Assembly: GCA_015680685.1 (NCBI GenBank)
Contig: MNCI01033568.1
Coordinates: 166,066-230,065 of the forward strand
Direction of reading: 5' to 3'
Source of the DNA: Gnetum montanum
Lineage: Eukaryota; Streptophyta; Gnetopsida; Gnetales; Gnetaceae
Length of the DNA stretch: 64,000 bases
Shown: piece by piece, positions 49,172 to 61,475 of the stretch
Numbering within the stretch: the stretch's first letter is position 1
Layout of the letters: each line of letters starts with the position of its first letter
The notes under the pieces: model-generated
Told to the model about the DNA's origin: nothing
The model's input: only the letters and a program-made list of their open reading frames with translations
Database searches by the model: none
Translations under genes and position numbers: made by a program

Positions 49172-51189
49172 CCACCAAGTAACAAACAAGGCATTAGTAT
49201 ACATACATAGATGTAAATTTTGGATGCAAAATTTGACATAAAATTATTAAATTAGAGTTAGCAAAGTTAGCATAATATAACATAGGCTAGCAAATTTTTT
49301 TAAAATTTTGGAAATACACCCTAGGGCCTCATGGGTATAGAATGTTAAGAAACTCATTTGTTGTGCCTGCTACTCATTAGGGTACAAAATATTTTCACAA
49401 GTTTAGCATTGTTACAGTTTGCAAGATTAGCATCATTACATTTTGCAAGTTTAGCATCATTACATTTTGCAAGTTTAACATTATGCACAGTTTACAAAAT
49501 TTTCACAAAATTTTTTCTAACTTTGGACTACCTCAGTGGAGAGTGTAGTCTAAAAAACTACAATTTTTTAAACTCTGGACTACTCAGTAGAGAGCATAGT
49601 TTAGGAAAGAGGGAGGCAAAATTCCAGAAAGCTAACTTTCAGGGTAGACATTTCATCAAACACTTTTCCAAGATGTGTGGAAAGGAGTCCAAGCATTCTT
49701 CCCACTACCCTTGTATGTCACACCTTTCCACAACATTGTGCATAGTGCTGACCACACCTTGTACACCATGCATCCATGTCCTATCCCATGTAGCCTCCAG
49801 TCACTACTATGTAGATGCACTTGTTGTTCCCACCAAGCCCTACCATTTCCCCCTCCTTCACTACCATTTCCCTCAACCTCTTGTAGAAAAAATTTTTCAT
49901 AAAAAAATAGAACAGAAAATGCATCATTGCCAAGTGTACTCATTGCCTCTCTAGCTACACTATAGGGTGCAATCACTTGTGCAGCCCTTGTGGCCATGTT
50001 GTAGGATGCAAGAACCTCATAGCCTCATCATGGATGATGTGCCTAGCTCCTACTCTACTCCAGAATCTCAAAGAATTTTTCTTAAAATTTTCTATAGAAA
50101 ATGTAAGAAAAACCCTTGCAATGCCCCTTGTCCCCATGGTGTGCTACCTCTAGCCATCATCAAAACCTCCTTGCTTGTCTCCTAAGAACCCCACATGCAC
50201 TAAAATTTTTCATACAAAAAAGGCAAAGAATACCCATGGCCCACACAAGAAAAAACCCTCACACATGTAGAATACTCCTTGCCCATGCAAAAAACCAACA
50301 TCATCAGACCCTCTAATCCCCAAGCCCTAAAATCCTTGCACAACCCTAGTAGCTAACTTGCACCATGTAGTGATGACCATTTTCCCCACAACTATGTTGC
50401 ATGCCATAAACCCTTCCTACGACTCTAACGACCATGATGGTACATAGTGGCAATGACCACTACCATGGCAGGGCACAACCTATGCTCCCAAACTCTTGCC
50501 AAAGATGAAGTGGAAGAAAATGATGAAAAAATGAGTAAAGGGAAGAGTGTAGTTAAGGTACTTGGTAGATGTTGACAACCTCCTCTACTTCACACATGCT
50601 TGTGATAGGTGGCCCAATGATCATTCTCCCTCATCCATGTTTGCTATTCCTGGGTGTAGGCATCCACTTCAGTACATCATCCTATTCCAACTACACTCTC
50701 TACTAGTAGTGCATAACAGTAATAGCAAGACTACACTCTAAAATTTGCATTTGAAAGCTTGAAAATGACAACTTACCCATGGTAAAACATGCCTATATAC
50801 TCTCTTGGGATCACTTAATGACCCACTAACCTAGGACTACACTTCACACTTAGTCAAAAGTTTTAACTTTTGGGTGAGAGCACAGTCACCCATACTTAGC
50901 CAAAATTTTCAATTTTTTGTCACCCAGTGAATGGCTGAGCCAATTTTTCTTTCCAAGAATGATTAACCTTCCTTATAATGGCATGTCTGACACATCTATA
51001 ATCCACTAAGACCTAAAACTAGCACACATAGCCTACCAAGGCCTAAAACCAACAAAAACATGCTTACCCTTCTTTATATCCCTCATATATACTTAGGAAA
51101 ATTTTCATCACATTGCTTTTTATTCATTTGTGCATATTAACGTTGTTAAGATAGGTGTCACTTGATAGTTTTCTAGTTTATTATGCAAG
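49131..51189 (+). other. Copy B pre-RT region
   Basis: Counterpart of 31368-33349. It includes the 5' edge of the antisense gene, GAGAGTGTAGTC-type motifs (49520-49600) and a degraded acceptor-like TTTATTATGCAAG before the RT frame. Short minus-strand frames (for example 49997-49656) partly match copy A and may be first exons or leader of the antisense gene. Confidence 0.45.
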
Positions 51190-52905
51190 AACATGACATT
51201 ACCATGCATAAGAAAATCCTCTCACCTCTAGTCCTCATAGGACCTCATGGTGATATCAAGTGATGCATTGCCTAGACCTTGAGCATACAACCTATGTTGA
51301 ATACATAGCATTCATAGAGGCACCACTAGACTAGCCCAACCATCTAGTTAAAGCTCTTGATCTAGAGGTAGGGGATTTCATAGAGGATCCCCTCATTGAG
51401 ATCCCTATAACAATACCCAATGATAAGGTGAAAACACTAAAATTAAGCTCCTCGCTAGAACCCCAGCATGCCCAAGACATTGCTAAGGTGTTAAACGATA
51501 ACATCAAGGCCTTTGCATGGTTATATAAGGACATGCCAAGCCTAGATCCTTGGCTAGTATAGCATAATATCATTCTTGATCCCTACATTAAGCTAGTTAA
51601 ATAGAAAGCACACAAGGTTAGACTTGAGGTGGCGTTGGTGATTCATGATGATATCACCAAACTTTACAAAGCTAGTTTTATCCGGGCTATTGACTACATA
51701 GACTAGGTCTCCAACATTGTAGTTGTGCCCAAGAAAAATGGAAGTATATGAATTTTCATAGAATTCTAGGACCTAAAAAAGGTAACTATCAAAGATCATT
51801 TTCCATTACCTAGTATTGATCAACATATCAACATCTTGTTATCCTTCATAGATGGGTTATCAAGCTATAATCTTAGGATCAACCTTGAGCACCAACTTAG
51901 CACAACCTTCATGACCCCCTAGGATATGTTTTGCTATATCATGATGCCCTTTGGACTCAAGAATGTAGGAGCAACATATCAACAAGTAATGACATATAGC
52001 TTTAGTGATTACATGCTAAGTTTTCTCAATGAATACATCAATGACATCGTAGTTAAGTCCAAAGTGGCTCATAGCCATGCAAATGATCTAGAGATAGTGC
52101 TTAAATGTTGCTTAAATTACAATCTTAGGTTAAACCCCAAGAAGTGTGTTTTCAGATTATAATGGGCTAGATGCTCAATTTTGTAGTATCCAAAGCAAAA
52201 CTACAAATAGACCTTGACAAGGTTAAGGCCATAATCAACTTAGCATCCCCAACCAACCTTAAGGAGCTATGAGGGTTGCATGGTATATTGAAGGTCATAT
52301 GTAGGTTTATCATGTAGTTAATCAATAAGTTATAGCCAATGTAACATCTACTTATGAAAGAAACCCACTTCTAGTGAACAGCTCAATGCTGACAAGCATT
52401 TGATAACCTTAAGTAAGGGCTACTGCAACTTCCTACTATTTACCCTTCACAAGTTGATAAACCTTTTTACATCTACGTTGCCACTTCTAGCATGTCCATC
52501 ACTTCTCTATTTTTCCAAAAGTGAGATGATGGCACAAAGGTCATGGTTTACGACTTGAGCTACACATTAGTAGCCCATGAAAAAAAATAATGTGGAAAAG
52601 CACTACCTCACCTTAGTCTTCTCACTGAAGAAGTAGAGGCATTACCTATTCCACAACCAAGTCAATATCATTTGTGAAAATAACGTACTTCAAGAAATCA
52701 CAATGAACATCTACAAAAGAAATTGTATTGCATGATGGAAAGCAATAATAGTGGAGTTTTATCTACACTACATTACCCAAACTTTGACCAAAGGTCAAAC
52801 TATAGCCGTACAACTCACGGCTTCACCTATGAATGACCAAGCAACTATAGATCTAGAATTCTTAGATGAGCGCATCAACAACATTAGTTAAGTGCCCAAT
52901 AACTA
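51190..52905 (+). pseudogene. Element B reverse transcriptase and RNase H, broken
   Basis: Same order as copy A: DNIKAFAWLYKDMPSLDP near 51500, VVVPKKNGS near 51720, LLSFIDGLSSYN near 51840, MLCYIMMPFGLKNVGATYQ-type segment near 51930. The catalytic box reads YIND at 52034-52045, so the first catalytic Asp of YVDD is lost. LRLNPKKCVF follows. RNase H landmarks FYIYVATSSMSI and the region around 52470-52620 are present. Several stops. Confidence 0.85.
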
Positions 52906-54614
52906 TGAGGTACTCTTGCATTTTGATGGATCTTCAACCTCCTAAGTAGGTAGCACCACTGTCATTATCACATTTCTTTCTTGGGAGATCTGACCCTTCA
53001 CATATCATTTTTCATTCCCTTTCACTAACAATGTGGTAGAGTATGAAGGTCTACTTTGAGGTATCTTTGTAGCACATGACCTAGGAATCCAACACATAGT
53101 GATCTTAGGTGACTCAAAATTAGTGGTCAACTAGGTGATAGAGGTTTATGCCTACAAGGCCCAACATTTATAGCCTTACTGTGACTAGGCAAAGCACTTG
53201 CTTCAACACTTTGCAACTGCCAATATCCAACACATTCCTCAAAATGAAAATTCCATAGTTGATGCACTAGTACCATTAGCCCTAAGCATTACACCTAACA
53301 TGTTCCACACATTACCCACCTTGGTGGTGGATTGGATTTTTCCTATCATGCAAAACACTGACATTACATCCATATCCATAGTAAGGACAACCCATGCAAG
53401 AGAGTGGTATGATGATATCAAGGTGTACCTTCTATAGGGTAAGCCCTCACAACATTTAACTACCACTCAAAAATTCATACTATGCAAATTTTTGTGGTAG
53501 TATGTCATCCTAGGTGATAACACATTATGCTGCAGATCCTATGATGACATACTGCTAACCTACATAAGTAACAACGAAGCGCAAACAATCATTGCACAAG
53601 TTCATGAGGGACTATGTAGAGGTCACATATCATTTAGGGAAATGGCAACAAAATCAAATGGTTAGGCTATTATTAGCCTTACATGGAGTTCAATTGTGTT
53701 AATGTCATGGCAACCTAATCCATGTGCCACCAACTGAACTGCACATAACATAGGTCATGTGGCCATTCCAACATTGGGGCTTAGACATCATTGGACCCAT
53801 CATTCCTAAGTCCTCCGTAGGGCATAGCTTCATCATAACTATAACTCGGGATTTCACCAAGTAGGTTGAGGCTATTCTCCATAGGAAGACAACATCACAA
53901 TAGGTTTGCAAATTCATGCTTAATAACATAATGACACATTTCGCCTTACCCATGACCATTGTAATAGATAATAGGCCAAAATTTTGTAGTGTGAAACTAA
54001 AGCCTTTTGTAAGCACTTTGGAATCAAACATTCCTTTACATCATCATACTACCCTTAAGAAAATGGCTAGGTAGAGGCCACTAACAAATTCATCATAAAC
54101 CTTCTCAAGAAGATGCTAAGAAATAGCAAATGATTATGGCATGAGCAACTAGTCCATGCACTCTGGGCCTACCACACAACATGTTGAAAAGCAACAAGTA
54201 AAATGCCTTATAGCCTTGTTTATAAGTTTGAAGTAATTTTTCCACTTGAATTGTAGGTTCCATCACTAGGTAATCCTCTTGAACTTCATTGATGAAGCTC
54301 AAAATAATGAGTTGAGGATCATAGACCTTGAATTAATAGAGGAGGAGCATATGCAAACACTTGATCGCATTGAAAGGTACCAAGAAAAGCAATGGCAAAA
54401 ACATCATCACAACCAACATCAACACCTAATCAAGAAAGGGGACCTAGTCCTCAAGGCCATTTGTGAACTCAAAGTCAAATTCTTAGCCAATTGGGAAGGG
54501 CCTTTCTTGGTCACTAAGGCCTATGACAATGGAGCATTCAAGCTTGCTGATCAAGATGACAATGAGTTTGCCAATTCAGTGAACCATTCATACCTGAATC
54601 CATACTATGTCTAA
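52906..54614 (+). pseudogene. Element B second RNase H and integrase, broken
   Basis: Second RNase H: LLHFDGSSTS, NNVVEYEGLL, LGDSKLVVN and NENSIVDALVPLAL (52910-53300). Integrase: zinc region VHEGLCRGH near 53610, core Asp in LDIIGPI (53784-53786), Asp in VIDN (53965-53967), and Glu in NG*VEA (54074-54076) where the Gln codon is now TAG. The cysteine pair of the zinc-binding part (CTMCQQHG in copy A) is missing, apparently deleted near 53700. The C-terminal part 54279-54614 is open for 111 codons and ends LNPYYV. Confidence 0.82.
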
Positions 54615-54655
54615 CATGTAGTGCCTCATGTCAATTCAAAATGGTAAGCATTAAT

Positions 54656-55120
54656 TTTCTATGACATTAAATTGGCACACCACATGTCCTCTATGATGCT
54701 AAATTAGCATAGCATTCATCTACTACAATGTTAAACTAGCATAGCACATCTGCCATGATGCTAAACTAGCACAACTCATCCTTGGGTCATGACATTAAAC
54801 AAGCACAACAACACATTCGCTATGATGCTAAACTGGCATAACATGTTGCTATGACATTAAACTAGCACTCATACCACACATCCAATATGATGCTAAATTG
54901 GCATAGCATTCATCTATTATGACACTAAACTGGCACATCATGTCTACCATGATGCTAAACTAGCATAGCTTGTCCTTGGGTCACAATGTTAAACTGATAC
55001 AATAGCTTATCTACTATGACTATAAATTGGCACAACTCAGCTACTATGATGTTAAACTAGCACACAATTATCTATTAGGACTATAAACTAGCACACCATG
55101 GTCTACCAAGACCTTGAACT
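54656..55120 (+). repeat. Copy B minisatellite, about 30-bp units
   Basis: About 15 units of CTATGATGCTAAACTGGCAT plus variable CACATC-type ends; counterpart of 36850-37375. Confidence 0.75.
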
Positions 55121-55178
55121 AGGTTCGTCATTAGTCACACATAGTTCTACAAGCATGCAAGCTAGAATAATTCTAACT

Positions 55179-55184
<6 letters not shown>

Positions 55185-55223
<39 letters not shown>

Positions 55224-55231
55224 NCCCCCCC
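55185..55231 (+). repeat. (CT)n microsatellite, N, C7
   Basis: About 19 CT units, N at 55224, then seven C. Same place as the poly-C/N of copy A. Confidence 0.85.
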
Positions 55232-55269
55232 TTCCCCCACTCTTTTTACACCATGTAGGTGGGGATACT

Positions 55270-55780
55270 ACAGCCCTAGAATGGAGCACTTACCATCAAC
55301 TCAACCTTTGGAGCAATTGTAGCATTATGGCCCCTTCACCATTTTTCTAGTTTTTTGAGCACTTACCATCTACTCGGCCTTAGGAGCACTTGTGGAATTA
55401 TGTCCTCCTAGCACTTTGTTGGTTTTTTGAGCACTTCCCATTGGCTTGGCCTTTGGAGCACTTGTAGCATTATGGCCCCTTGCCATTTTTTTTGGTTTTT
55501 TCAGCACTTTCCATTGGCTTAGCCTTGGTAGCACATGTAGCATTATGGCCCTCAAGCATTTTGCTAGATTTTTGAACACTTGCCATCAATTTAGCCATTG
55601 GAGTATTCATAGCATCACTACCCTTAGGTATTTTTCTAGCTTTTTGAACACCTACAACTAGTGTAGCCTTTGGAGCATTTGCAGCATCATCACCCCCAAG
55701 CATTTTTTTGGTTTTCCAAACACTTACCATCGGTTCAACCTTTGGAGCACTCACAACATCATTGCCTCTAACATTTTATT
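55270..55780 (+). repeat. Copy B minisatellite, 72-bp units
   Basis: Counterpart of 37480-37960. The antisense strand is open at 55754-55470 (94 codons) as 24-residue repeats with APKA, QKxxKM and GHNAT at fixed spacing, and again at 55579-55370. Confidence 0.75.
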
Positions 55781-55795
55781 TTCATTGTTTTTTTT

Positions 55796-56047
55796 ATGAT
55801 TTTCTTATCTTTTTGGAGTTATGTTTGTAGGATGAAGCCCCAAGGTAGTCATGCAAAGATGCATCTCATTGTAGTAGCAAGTCACCACATTGCTCTTATG
55901 TGCATGATTGGACTAGTTGAGCCTCTTAAGAGCACACATCCCTACTACCCCATTATGACCTACCTACACCTATCCCTATGTATTCGTACTCTTGCATTCC
56001 CCTACATAGTCAAAATTATAAACCCCTCTGATGCATACATGCTATGA
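55796..56047 (+). CDS. Conserved short frame after integrase, copy B
   Basis: 83 codons; aligned with 37965-38225 over its length in the same frame, ending SDAYML. Shared CRxKxQGxHAK start and LxLHTLAFPYI / LCIRTLAFPYI segment. Unrecognised product; possibly a remnant exon. Confidence 0.3.
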   Translation: MIFLSFWSYVCRMKPQGSHAKMHLIVVASHHIALMCMIGLVEPLKSTHPYYPIMTYLHLSLCIRTLAFPYIVKIINPSDAYML

Positions 56048-56383
56048 CCACATGGCATCCTTTACAAGACAAACCATAGAACCCAAGGTGGAAATAATGT
56101 AAGTTGTCCAATGGGGAGCCTCTGTTGGCTAATCAAAGCCCAAATATATGTAACACAAGTTATCCTAGGGAGGAAACACTTATCCTATTGATGTGATGTA
56201 GTTTTGGAAGCATCAAATCAAAGACCATCCAGTGGCACATAGTCCACTTGATGGAAAGCATCCCACAATTAGCATTTAGTAATATGCAGAACCCAAAGGG
56301 GGTTGACCCTACAGCAAAAAAAAAATAAGAAAACAAGAAAACAACATAGAAAAAAGCAAAAAAATTAAAGAAAAAAAAGAAAC

Positions 56384-56405
56384 AAAGAATGAAGGAGGAA
56401 AATCA
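56384..56405 (+). other. Element B polypurine tract
   Basis: Purine-rich GAATGAAGGAGGAAAATCA-containing stretch directly before the LTR start TGTCCCC. Confidence 0.6.
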
Positions 56406-58512
56406 TGTCCCCAAGAAAATCAACAAAGTTGTAATTTCACAACCAATCTAGCCCTAAAATCCACCTTGACTCTCTTATGAGCACTCTGACGAGAGGTTAA
56501 CATTTTCAAGGGCAAGCCACCCTAGTGCCATAGTCACCATTAGCTGTGCTAACTCCACATCCTACATCATGACACCTTGTTGGCCTTAGTGCCATAGTCA
56601 CAATTTCATCTCAGCTTTTATCCCTAGAATATTACCCACGCTTTCTACTCCCAACATACTACAATCCATAGCACTCTTGAGAATGGTGTAGTGACATTGG
56701 ATTAGGTATTGAAGAGTGATGTTGGAGCCAAGCCTGTTGTGGTGTTTTTTCATTCTTTGTCAATGTCTCTTGGGCCACTCCTCCAGACATCAACAATGAG
56801 GGGCCAATGAAACACCATCAAATTTGGGCTACAACTTCTTAATTCCACATTTGCCTCAGTGTCAACATGAGTCCGCTTTTTACAAATTTGTCTAAGTGCT
56901 ATGACTATGCTCTCCACTACCCTAGAGCATAGTTAGCCTAGTGGAGAATGTAGTTAGCTCCAAAAACTAATTTTTTGCAATTTTGCCTAAGTGTCATCAT
57001 GAAGCAAGAAGCTACAAATTTTTCTAAGTGTTGGAAGTATGCTCTCCACTACCGTAGAGCGTAGTCAACTCAATAGAGAGCATAGTCAACACCAAAGGCT
57101 AGTTTTGCAAATTTTTCTAAGTGTCAAGCTAGAAACTACAAATTTTTCTAAGTGTTAAGACTATACTCTCCACTACCCTAGAGTGTAGTCAAGTGTAGTT
57201 AGAATGGAAGACCCAGTTTTCTAGAAATTTTTCTAAGTGTCAAGACTATGCTTTCCACGAATCCAAAGTGTAGTCAATTGGAAGCCAATTTTTGCAAGTT
57301 TTGACAAGTGTTGAGAGTACACTCAACCCTAGTTGGGAGCATAGTTAGTATCCTATGGAGAGTGTAGTTAGCACATAATTACCTTTTGTAAAATTTTTCT
57401 AAGTTTTGGACCATGCTCTCCCCTAGTCCAAAGTATAGTCAAGTGTAGTCAGCTAGAACTTCCTCCAAAGGCCTTCACAATGTAGCACTAGCATTTAGCT
57501 TAGCTCCAACACATCTCTAGCAAGCATAGTTAGAAAAAATGCATCTTTGTTATATCCATTTTTTGGCCTCAAATTGTAACTGCACTTGACCCCACTCAAG
57601 ACAGTGGAGAGTGTAGTCCTAAAGCATATTCTTTAAAGTTGCATTTTTTAGGTACATTATAGTATTTTCATGACATGCACATGTAGTTGGCATTGTATTC
57701 ATAGTATCACAATCTCATAGAATCTATTAGAGAATAGCAAAGCATAACACTACTATCTTCAGTGGATAGCATAGTTGGATACAACATAGTCCCAACCACC
57801 CCACTACCACATGGTAGCCAATTTTCATTTCATGCTAACCCTAGGCCTATAAGTACCCCAACCCTCTACATTTTAGGGGTTGTTAAATTTGAAGCACATT
57901 TGGAATTTTGGCAAGTCAAGGCATTGGAAAATTTTTGGTTAGCATTTGGCAAGGTTGCACACCACCATAGCTCACCATAGGACACCGTAGGATATAGTAG
58001 CCCACTGCACACCATGGTAGCCAACCCGGCAAGCATAGACACTATGGTAGAATGTTAGTCTTTGGGGCTAGAAACCTCAAGACTATGACTACATTGTCCA
58101 CTGCACTTGTTATACACTATCTACCTTCTCACCCCTTCTAAAGTTAACTATGCTCAACCTCATTTGGGGTGGTTTTCCATTCTTTCTCTCACTCTCTTTC
58201 TATGCATTTTTAGCATTTTATTTGCATTTTGACATTTTATTTGAATTTTTTGCTATTTTACTCATAGCCATAGGTTGACACCTTTGTTTTACATTGAAAC
58301 CCTTAACTACGTTCACCCCCATTAACACCGCGAACACTGTGTGAACACTTAGCATCATTTGGCATCACATTTGGTAAGTCCCCATTCGATTGAGAAGACC
58401 ATTCTAGGCACCCCATCTCCACCTCCAGTAAGCCCTCATGTAGACTCGAGGTTAGGAGTGTGTGCCCCTAGATCCCTTAGTGTTCTAGCCATCAACATTT
58501 TTAGTCACTACA
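56406..58512 (+). repeat. Element B 3' LTR (2.1 kb)
   Basis: TGTCCCC to CACTACA, aligned throughout with 38583-40686. Hairpin array at about 56890-57790, TATA box TATAAGTA at 57848-57855. Followed by CCTAGATTATC, where similarity to the other copy stops. Confidence 0.75.
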
Positions 58513-60405
58513 CCTAGATTATCAAACTTGAGTATTGCATGAAAAAATTTTATTCAAGTTGATGTATTACCAAATGATAAAAATGCTAGATGGACATCAA
58601 AGTTTACAAAATTTCAAAAGTTTGCAAAAATCCATTAATGATGAATCTTCATGTTGTTGCTAATAGTGGTAAATTTTTAAAAATCCATTATTATGTTATA
58701 GAGATTAGGATGTAAGGTATCTTACCATGTTTGTAATAAATTTTTATGTCAATTATGCTTTAAATGATCATCATACTTATCTATCTAGGTTTCAAATAAA
58801 GTCCATATCTTTACCAATGACATTGCATCACATCATTCCAAATGTACCACCGTATGATAACCACAACCATATGAAAACATTACTACTAAAAAAAAGAAAA
58901 AAAATGAAGATTTTTTGATTAATTAATTAAACACTCAAATTTTAGAAAACTAGACCATTAGTTAGAGGGGTGTCTTTAGGCATAGGTAACATGTCTTTCT
59001 AACCCCATAGCCAACACTAATCCTATTGGAGAAGTACCTTCATGCATGGGTAACATATCTTTCTAGTCACATAATGAGACTTGTTGAGGAGGCCATTGGA
59101 ATTCTTGAAGTAGCCTACCTTTAGGTATGTGTAATATGTTTTTCTAGTGGTACCCCATGAATCAATTTTTTTTCTTTTTTTTTTTGTGAATTAATTAATT
59201 GGTAACTGTGATTTCTTTACTAGAGGACTACCTTTAGGCATGGGTAACATGTCTTTCCATTAAGATGGCAAGGCAATACTTATTTAGAAATATGCTTCCA
59301 TCAAAATTAAGCCATGAGTAATGATATAAATACATGAAGTAGTAAGATCTATAAAGAAAGTGTAAAGAATTAGCAAAATCCCTTGATGTCATACCTTTTT
59401 TTCATTCCCTCTTACTTTTTCCCCTTTCTTTTAAGCATAATGATCATGAGTTAATTTTAGTTTGATGTAAGAAGAACCATATTGATTTCATGATAATGAC
59501 CTCTTATTTATAGAAACTGGAGGGATTTATAATGCAATCTCACTTCTTTACATAATTATTTACCAAATTATCTTAATAGCATAGGACAAAAACCTTATAC
59601 ATAGTGTTGATTTCTACATTATGGTAGATAATATTATTATCAAAAACACAGTAAATGTCTAGAAACCATAAAGGAAATGACTCAAGAAAAGATAAATAAC
59701 AAGAAATAGAAAACATATTAAGAATTAGAAAATTTTAAAGAAATATGAAAGTGTCAAAAATAGAAAAATTATAAAAAATTATTAAAAAAGTTAAAATGTA
59801 CTTATTAGTTCTAGATTCAAGATGGGGTACCTCCCCCATGACTAAACTCATAGGTTAGCATTCTAAAAATTGACCACATATTTCCTTGGTTATACTCCTT
59901 AAGTTTCTTATTTATCATCTTTAGTGATTCATGTTTTCACTTGTTTGTCCATTTAATATCATTGATAATAGGATTTCAATCATTTAGAGACATATATTTA
60001 ACTAGAATAGAAGATATATTTTTAGAAGGGTCTGATATGCTTTCTTTTTAATTTTTTATTTTAGATTTTGGATCTTCTTGGTTAACAAATTCTTCTAGTG
60101 TATAGTCAAAGTATAAGATAGCATTCTATAAAGTTCTCTGTTTGGTTCATTTTCTTAAAATAAGAGTTGAAAAGTATGTTGAATATTTCTATGCATCTTT
60201 TGAATGTTTTGGTATTTTTATTTTGTAGCCATTGATTGTCATTTGATGTAGTGGCTATTGTGTAAACATGGTTTTGCATACAGACTTGTTCCTCAAGTTT
60301 TTTGTGGACTAGTATGAGAATTATGTTAATACTTTGAACTTTCAACCCACAACTACATCCTTTATCATTATTAGTAATACATGGAATTTTCTATCTCTTC
60401 ATAGT
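58513..60405. other. No gene; four-fold dispersed motif
   Basis: AT-rich. CTTTAGGCATGGGTAACATG with following TCTTTC recurs at about 58973, 59037, 59117 and 59230 with changes. ATTAATTAATTAA occurs near 58918 and 59190. Nothing else recognised. Confidence 0.5.
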
Positions 60406-61475
60406 TGATGAAAGAAGTTACTCTAATTATTAGAGTGGTTACTCTAGCAGTCACTCTAGTGGTTACTCTAGCAATTACTCTAATTATTAGAATGGTTACT
60501 CTAGCGGTTTCTCTAATAGTTATTCTAATTATTAGAGTAGTTACTCTAATTATTAGAGTGGTTACTCTAGTGTTTACTTTAGCAGTTATTCTAATTATTA
60601 GAGTGGTTACTCTAGCAGTTATTCTAATTATTAGAGAGGTTACTCTAGTGGTTACTTTAGCAATTATTCTAATTATTAGAGCAGTTACTCTAATTATTAG
60701 TGTAGTTGCTTCCAAGCTTATAAATATAGTGCCCAGGTGCACAATTGGGAGAAAAGTCTTTTAGCAGTTAAGTAGTGAAACTCTTGTAGTCTATTTGAAA
60801 GTTAGAGTATTTTCCAAGTGCCTGTAGTAGGAGGTCTAAGTATGGACGAATCTTTATTCAAGCATTAATATACCTAAGCATACCATTGTATTGACAATAA
60901 AGACAAGCTCTTTGATTCATCCTTGCAGCACTTGAGATTTGTTTTCTTACGCATTTCTTTTATTTTATTTTCTTATGCATTTATTTTATTTTATTTTATG
61001 CACTTTACATTTATGTTATTAGCACAACAATTCATTTTCATCAATTAAAAAAATTGTTAAATTACACAAGCATGACCACTTCGAGCATGTGTGTAATGCT
61101 TGGTAACCTAGTAACGATTAGCATTTAGTAATCCTAGTAGTGTTGCACTAGTTCAGGATGTGTACAGAAAATGGGAACGGATGTTGGTGTTAGGATTAGT
61201 TAGAACTTTGTTAATGAGTAGTTAAGTTAAATTAGTCACCTAGTTATCTCTCTCTTTCCCTATTAGCACAGGACAGAAGCTATAAAAATCATATGCCTCA
61301 AGCTTACTTAATCATACAATCTTGACATACAAGTAAGTTTGGAAAGACAACAATAAATCAACCCATCCTTGTTCCACAAGGGCACATAAGCACTTAGTCC
61401 TTGGAATTTGATCGGATCGTGTGTGAAATGCTCGTATTCGTATGGTTGAGCATAGGGGTACCTCGCCACTCATCA
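60406..61475 (+). repeat. E4 5' LTR with novel U3 array
   Basis: TGATGAAAG to ACTCATCA. R-U5 matches E2 (TTTCCAAGTGCCTGTAGTAG, ATCTTTATTCAAGCA, GGTACCTCGCCACTCATCA). The left end is set by TGATG next to the start of the array; the second LTR is outside the window, so this end and its candidate target site ATAGT (60401-60405) are unverified. Confidence 0.8.
60416..60728 (+). promoter_or_regulatory. E4 U3 promoter: CTAATTATTAG array plus TATA box
   Basis: Eight CTAATTATTAG cores (near-palindromes) in GTTACTCTAATTATTAGAG context, alternating with GGTTACTCTAGCAGT-type units over about 295 bp, then TATAAATATA at 60719-60728. It takes the place of the GATATC array of E2. Promoter role inferred from position. 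Confidence 0.6.

Larger units (their letters stand above)
38583..58512 (+). mobile_element. Element B: 19.9-kb Tat/Ogre-type Ty3/gypsy retrotransposon
   Basis: LTR 38583-40686, gag, protease, antisense spliced gene, splice-acceptor-like site, RT, RNase H, second RNase H, integrase, minisatellites, polypurine tract, LTR 56406-58512. Size, domain order and 3' tandem arrays fit Ogre/Tat. All coding parts carry stops or frameshifts. I could not assign the primer-binding site: the sequence after 40686 is ATTTTCTAGTGGTAGAAGG. Confidence 0.75.

Noticed and set aside
60371-60764. Overlapping open frames on both strands (123 and 119 codons) rich in VTLIIR-type repeats
   Set aside because: They are translations of the CTAATTATTAG array in the E4 U3; the units lack stops in several frames. 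No coding signal.
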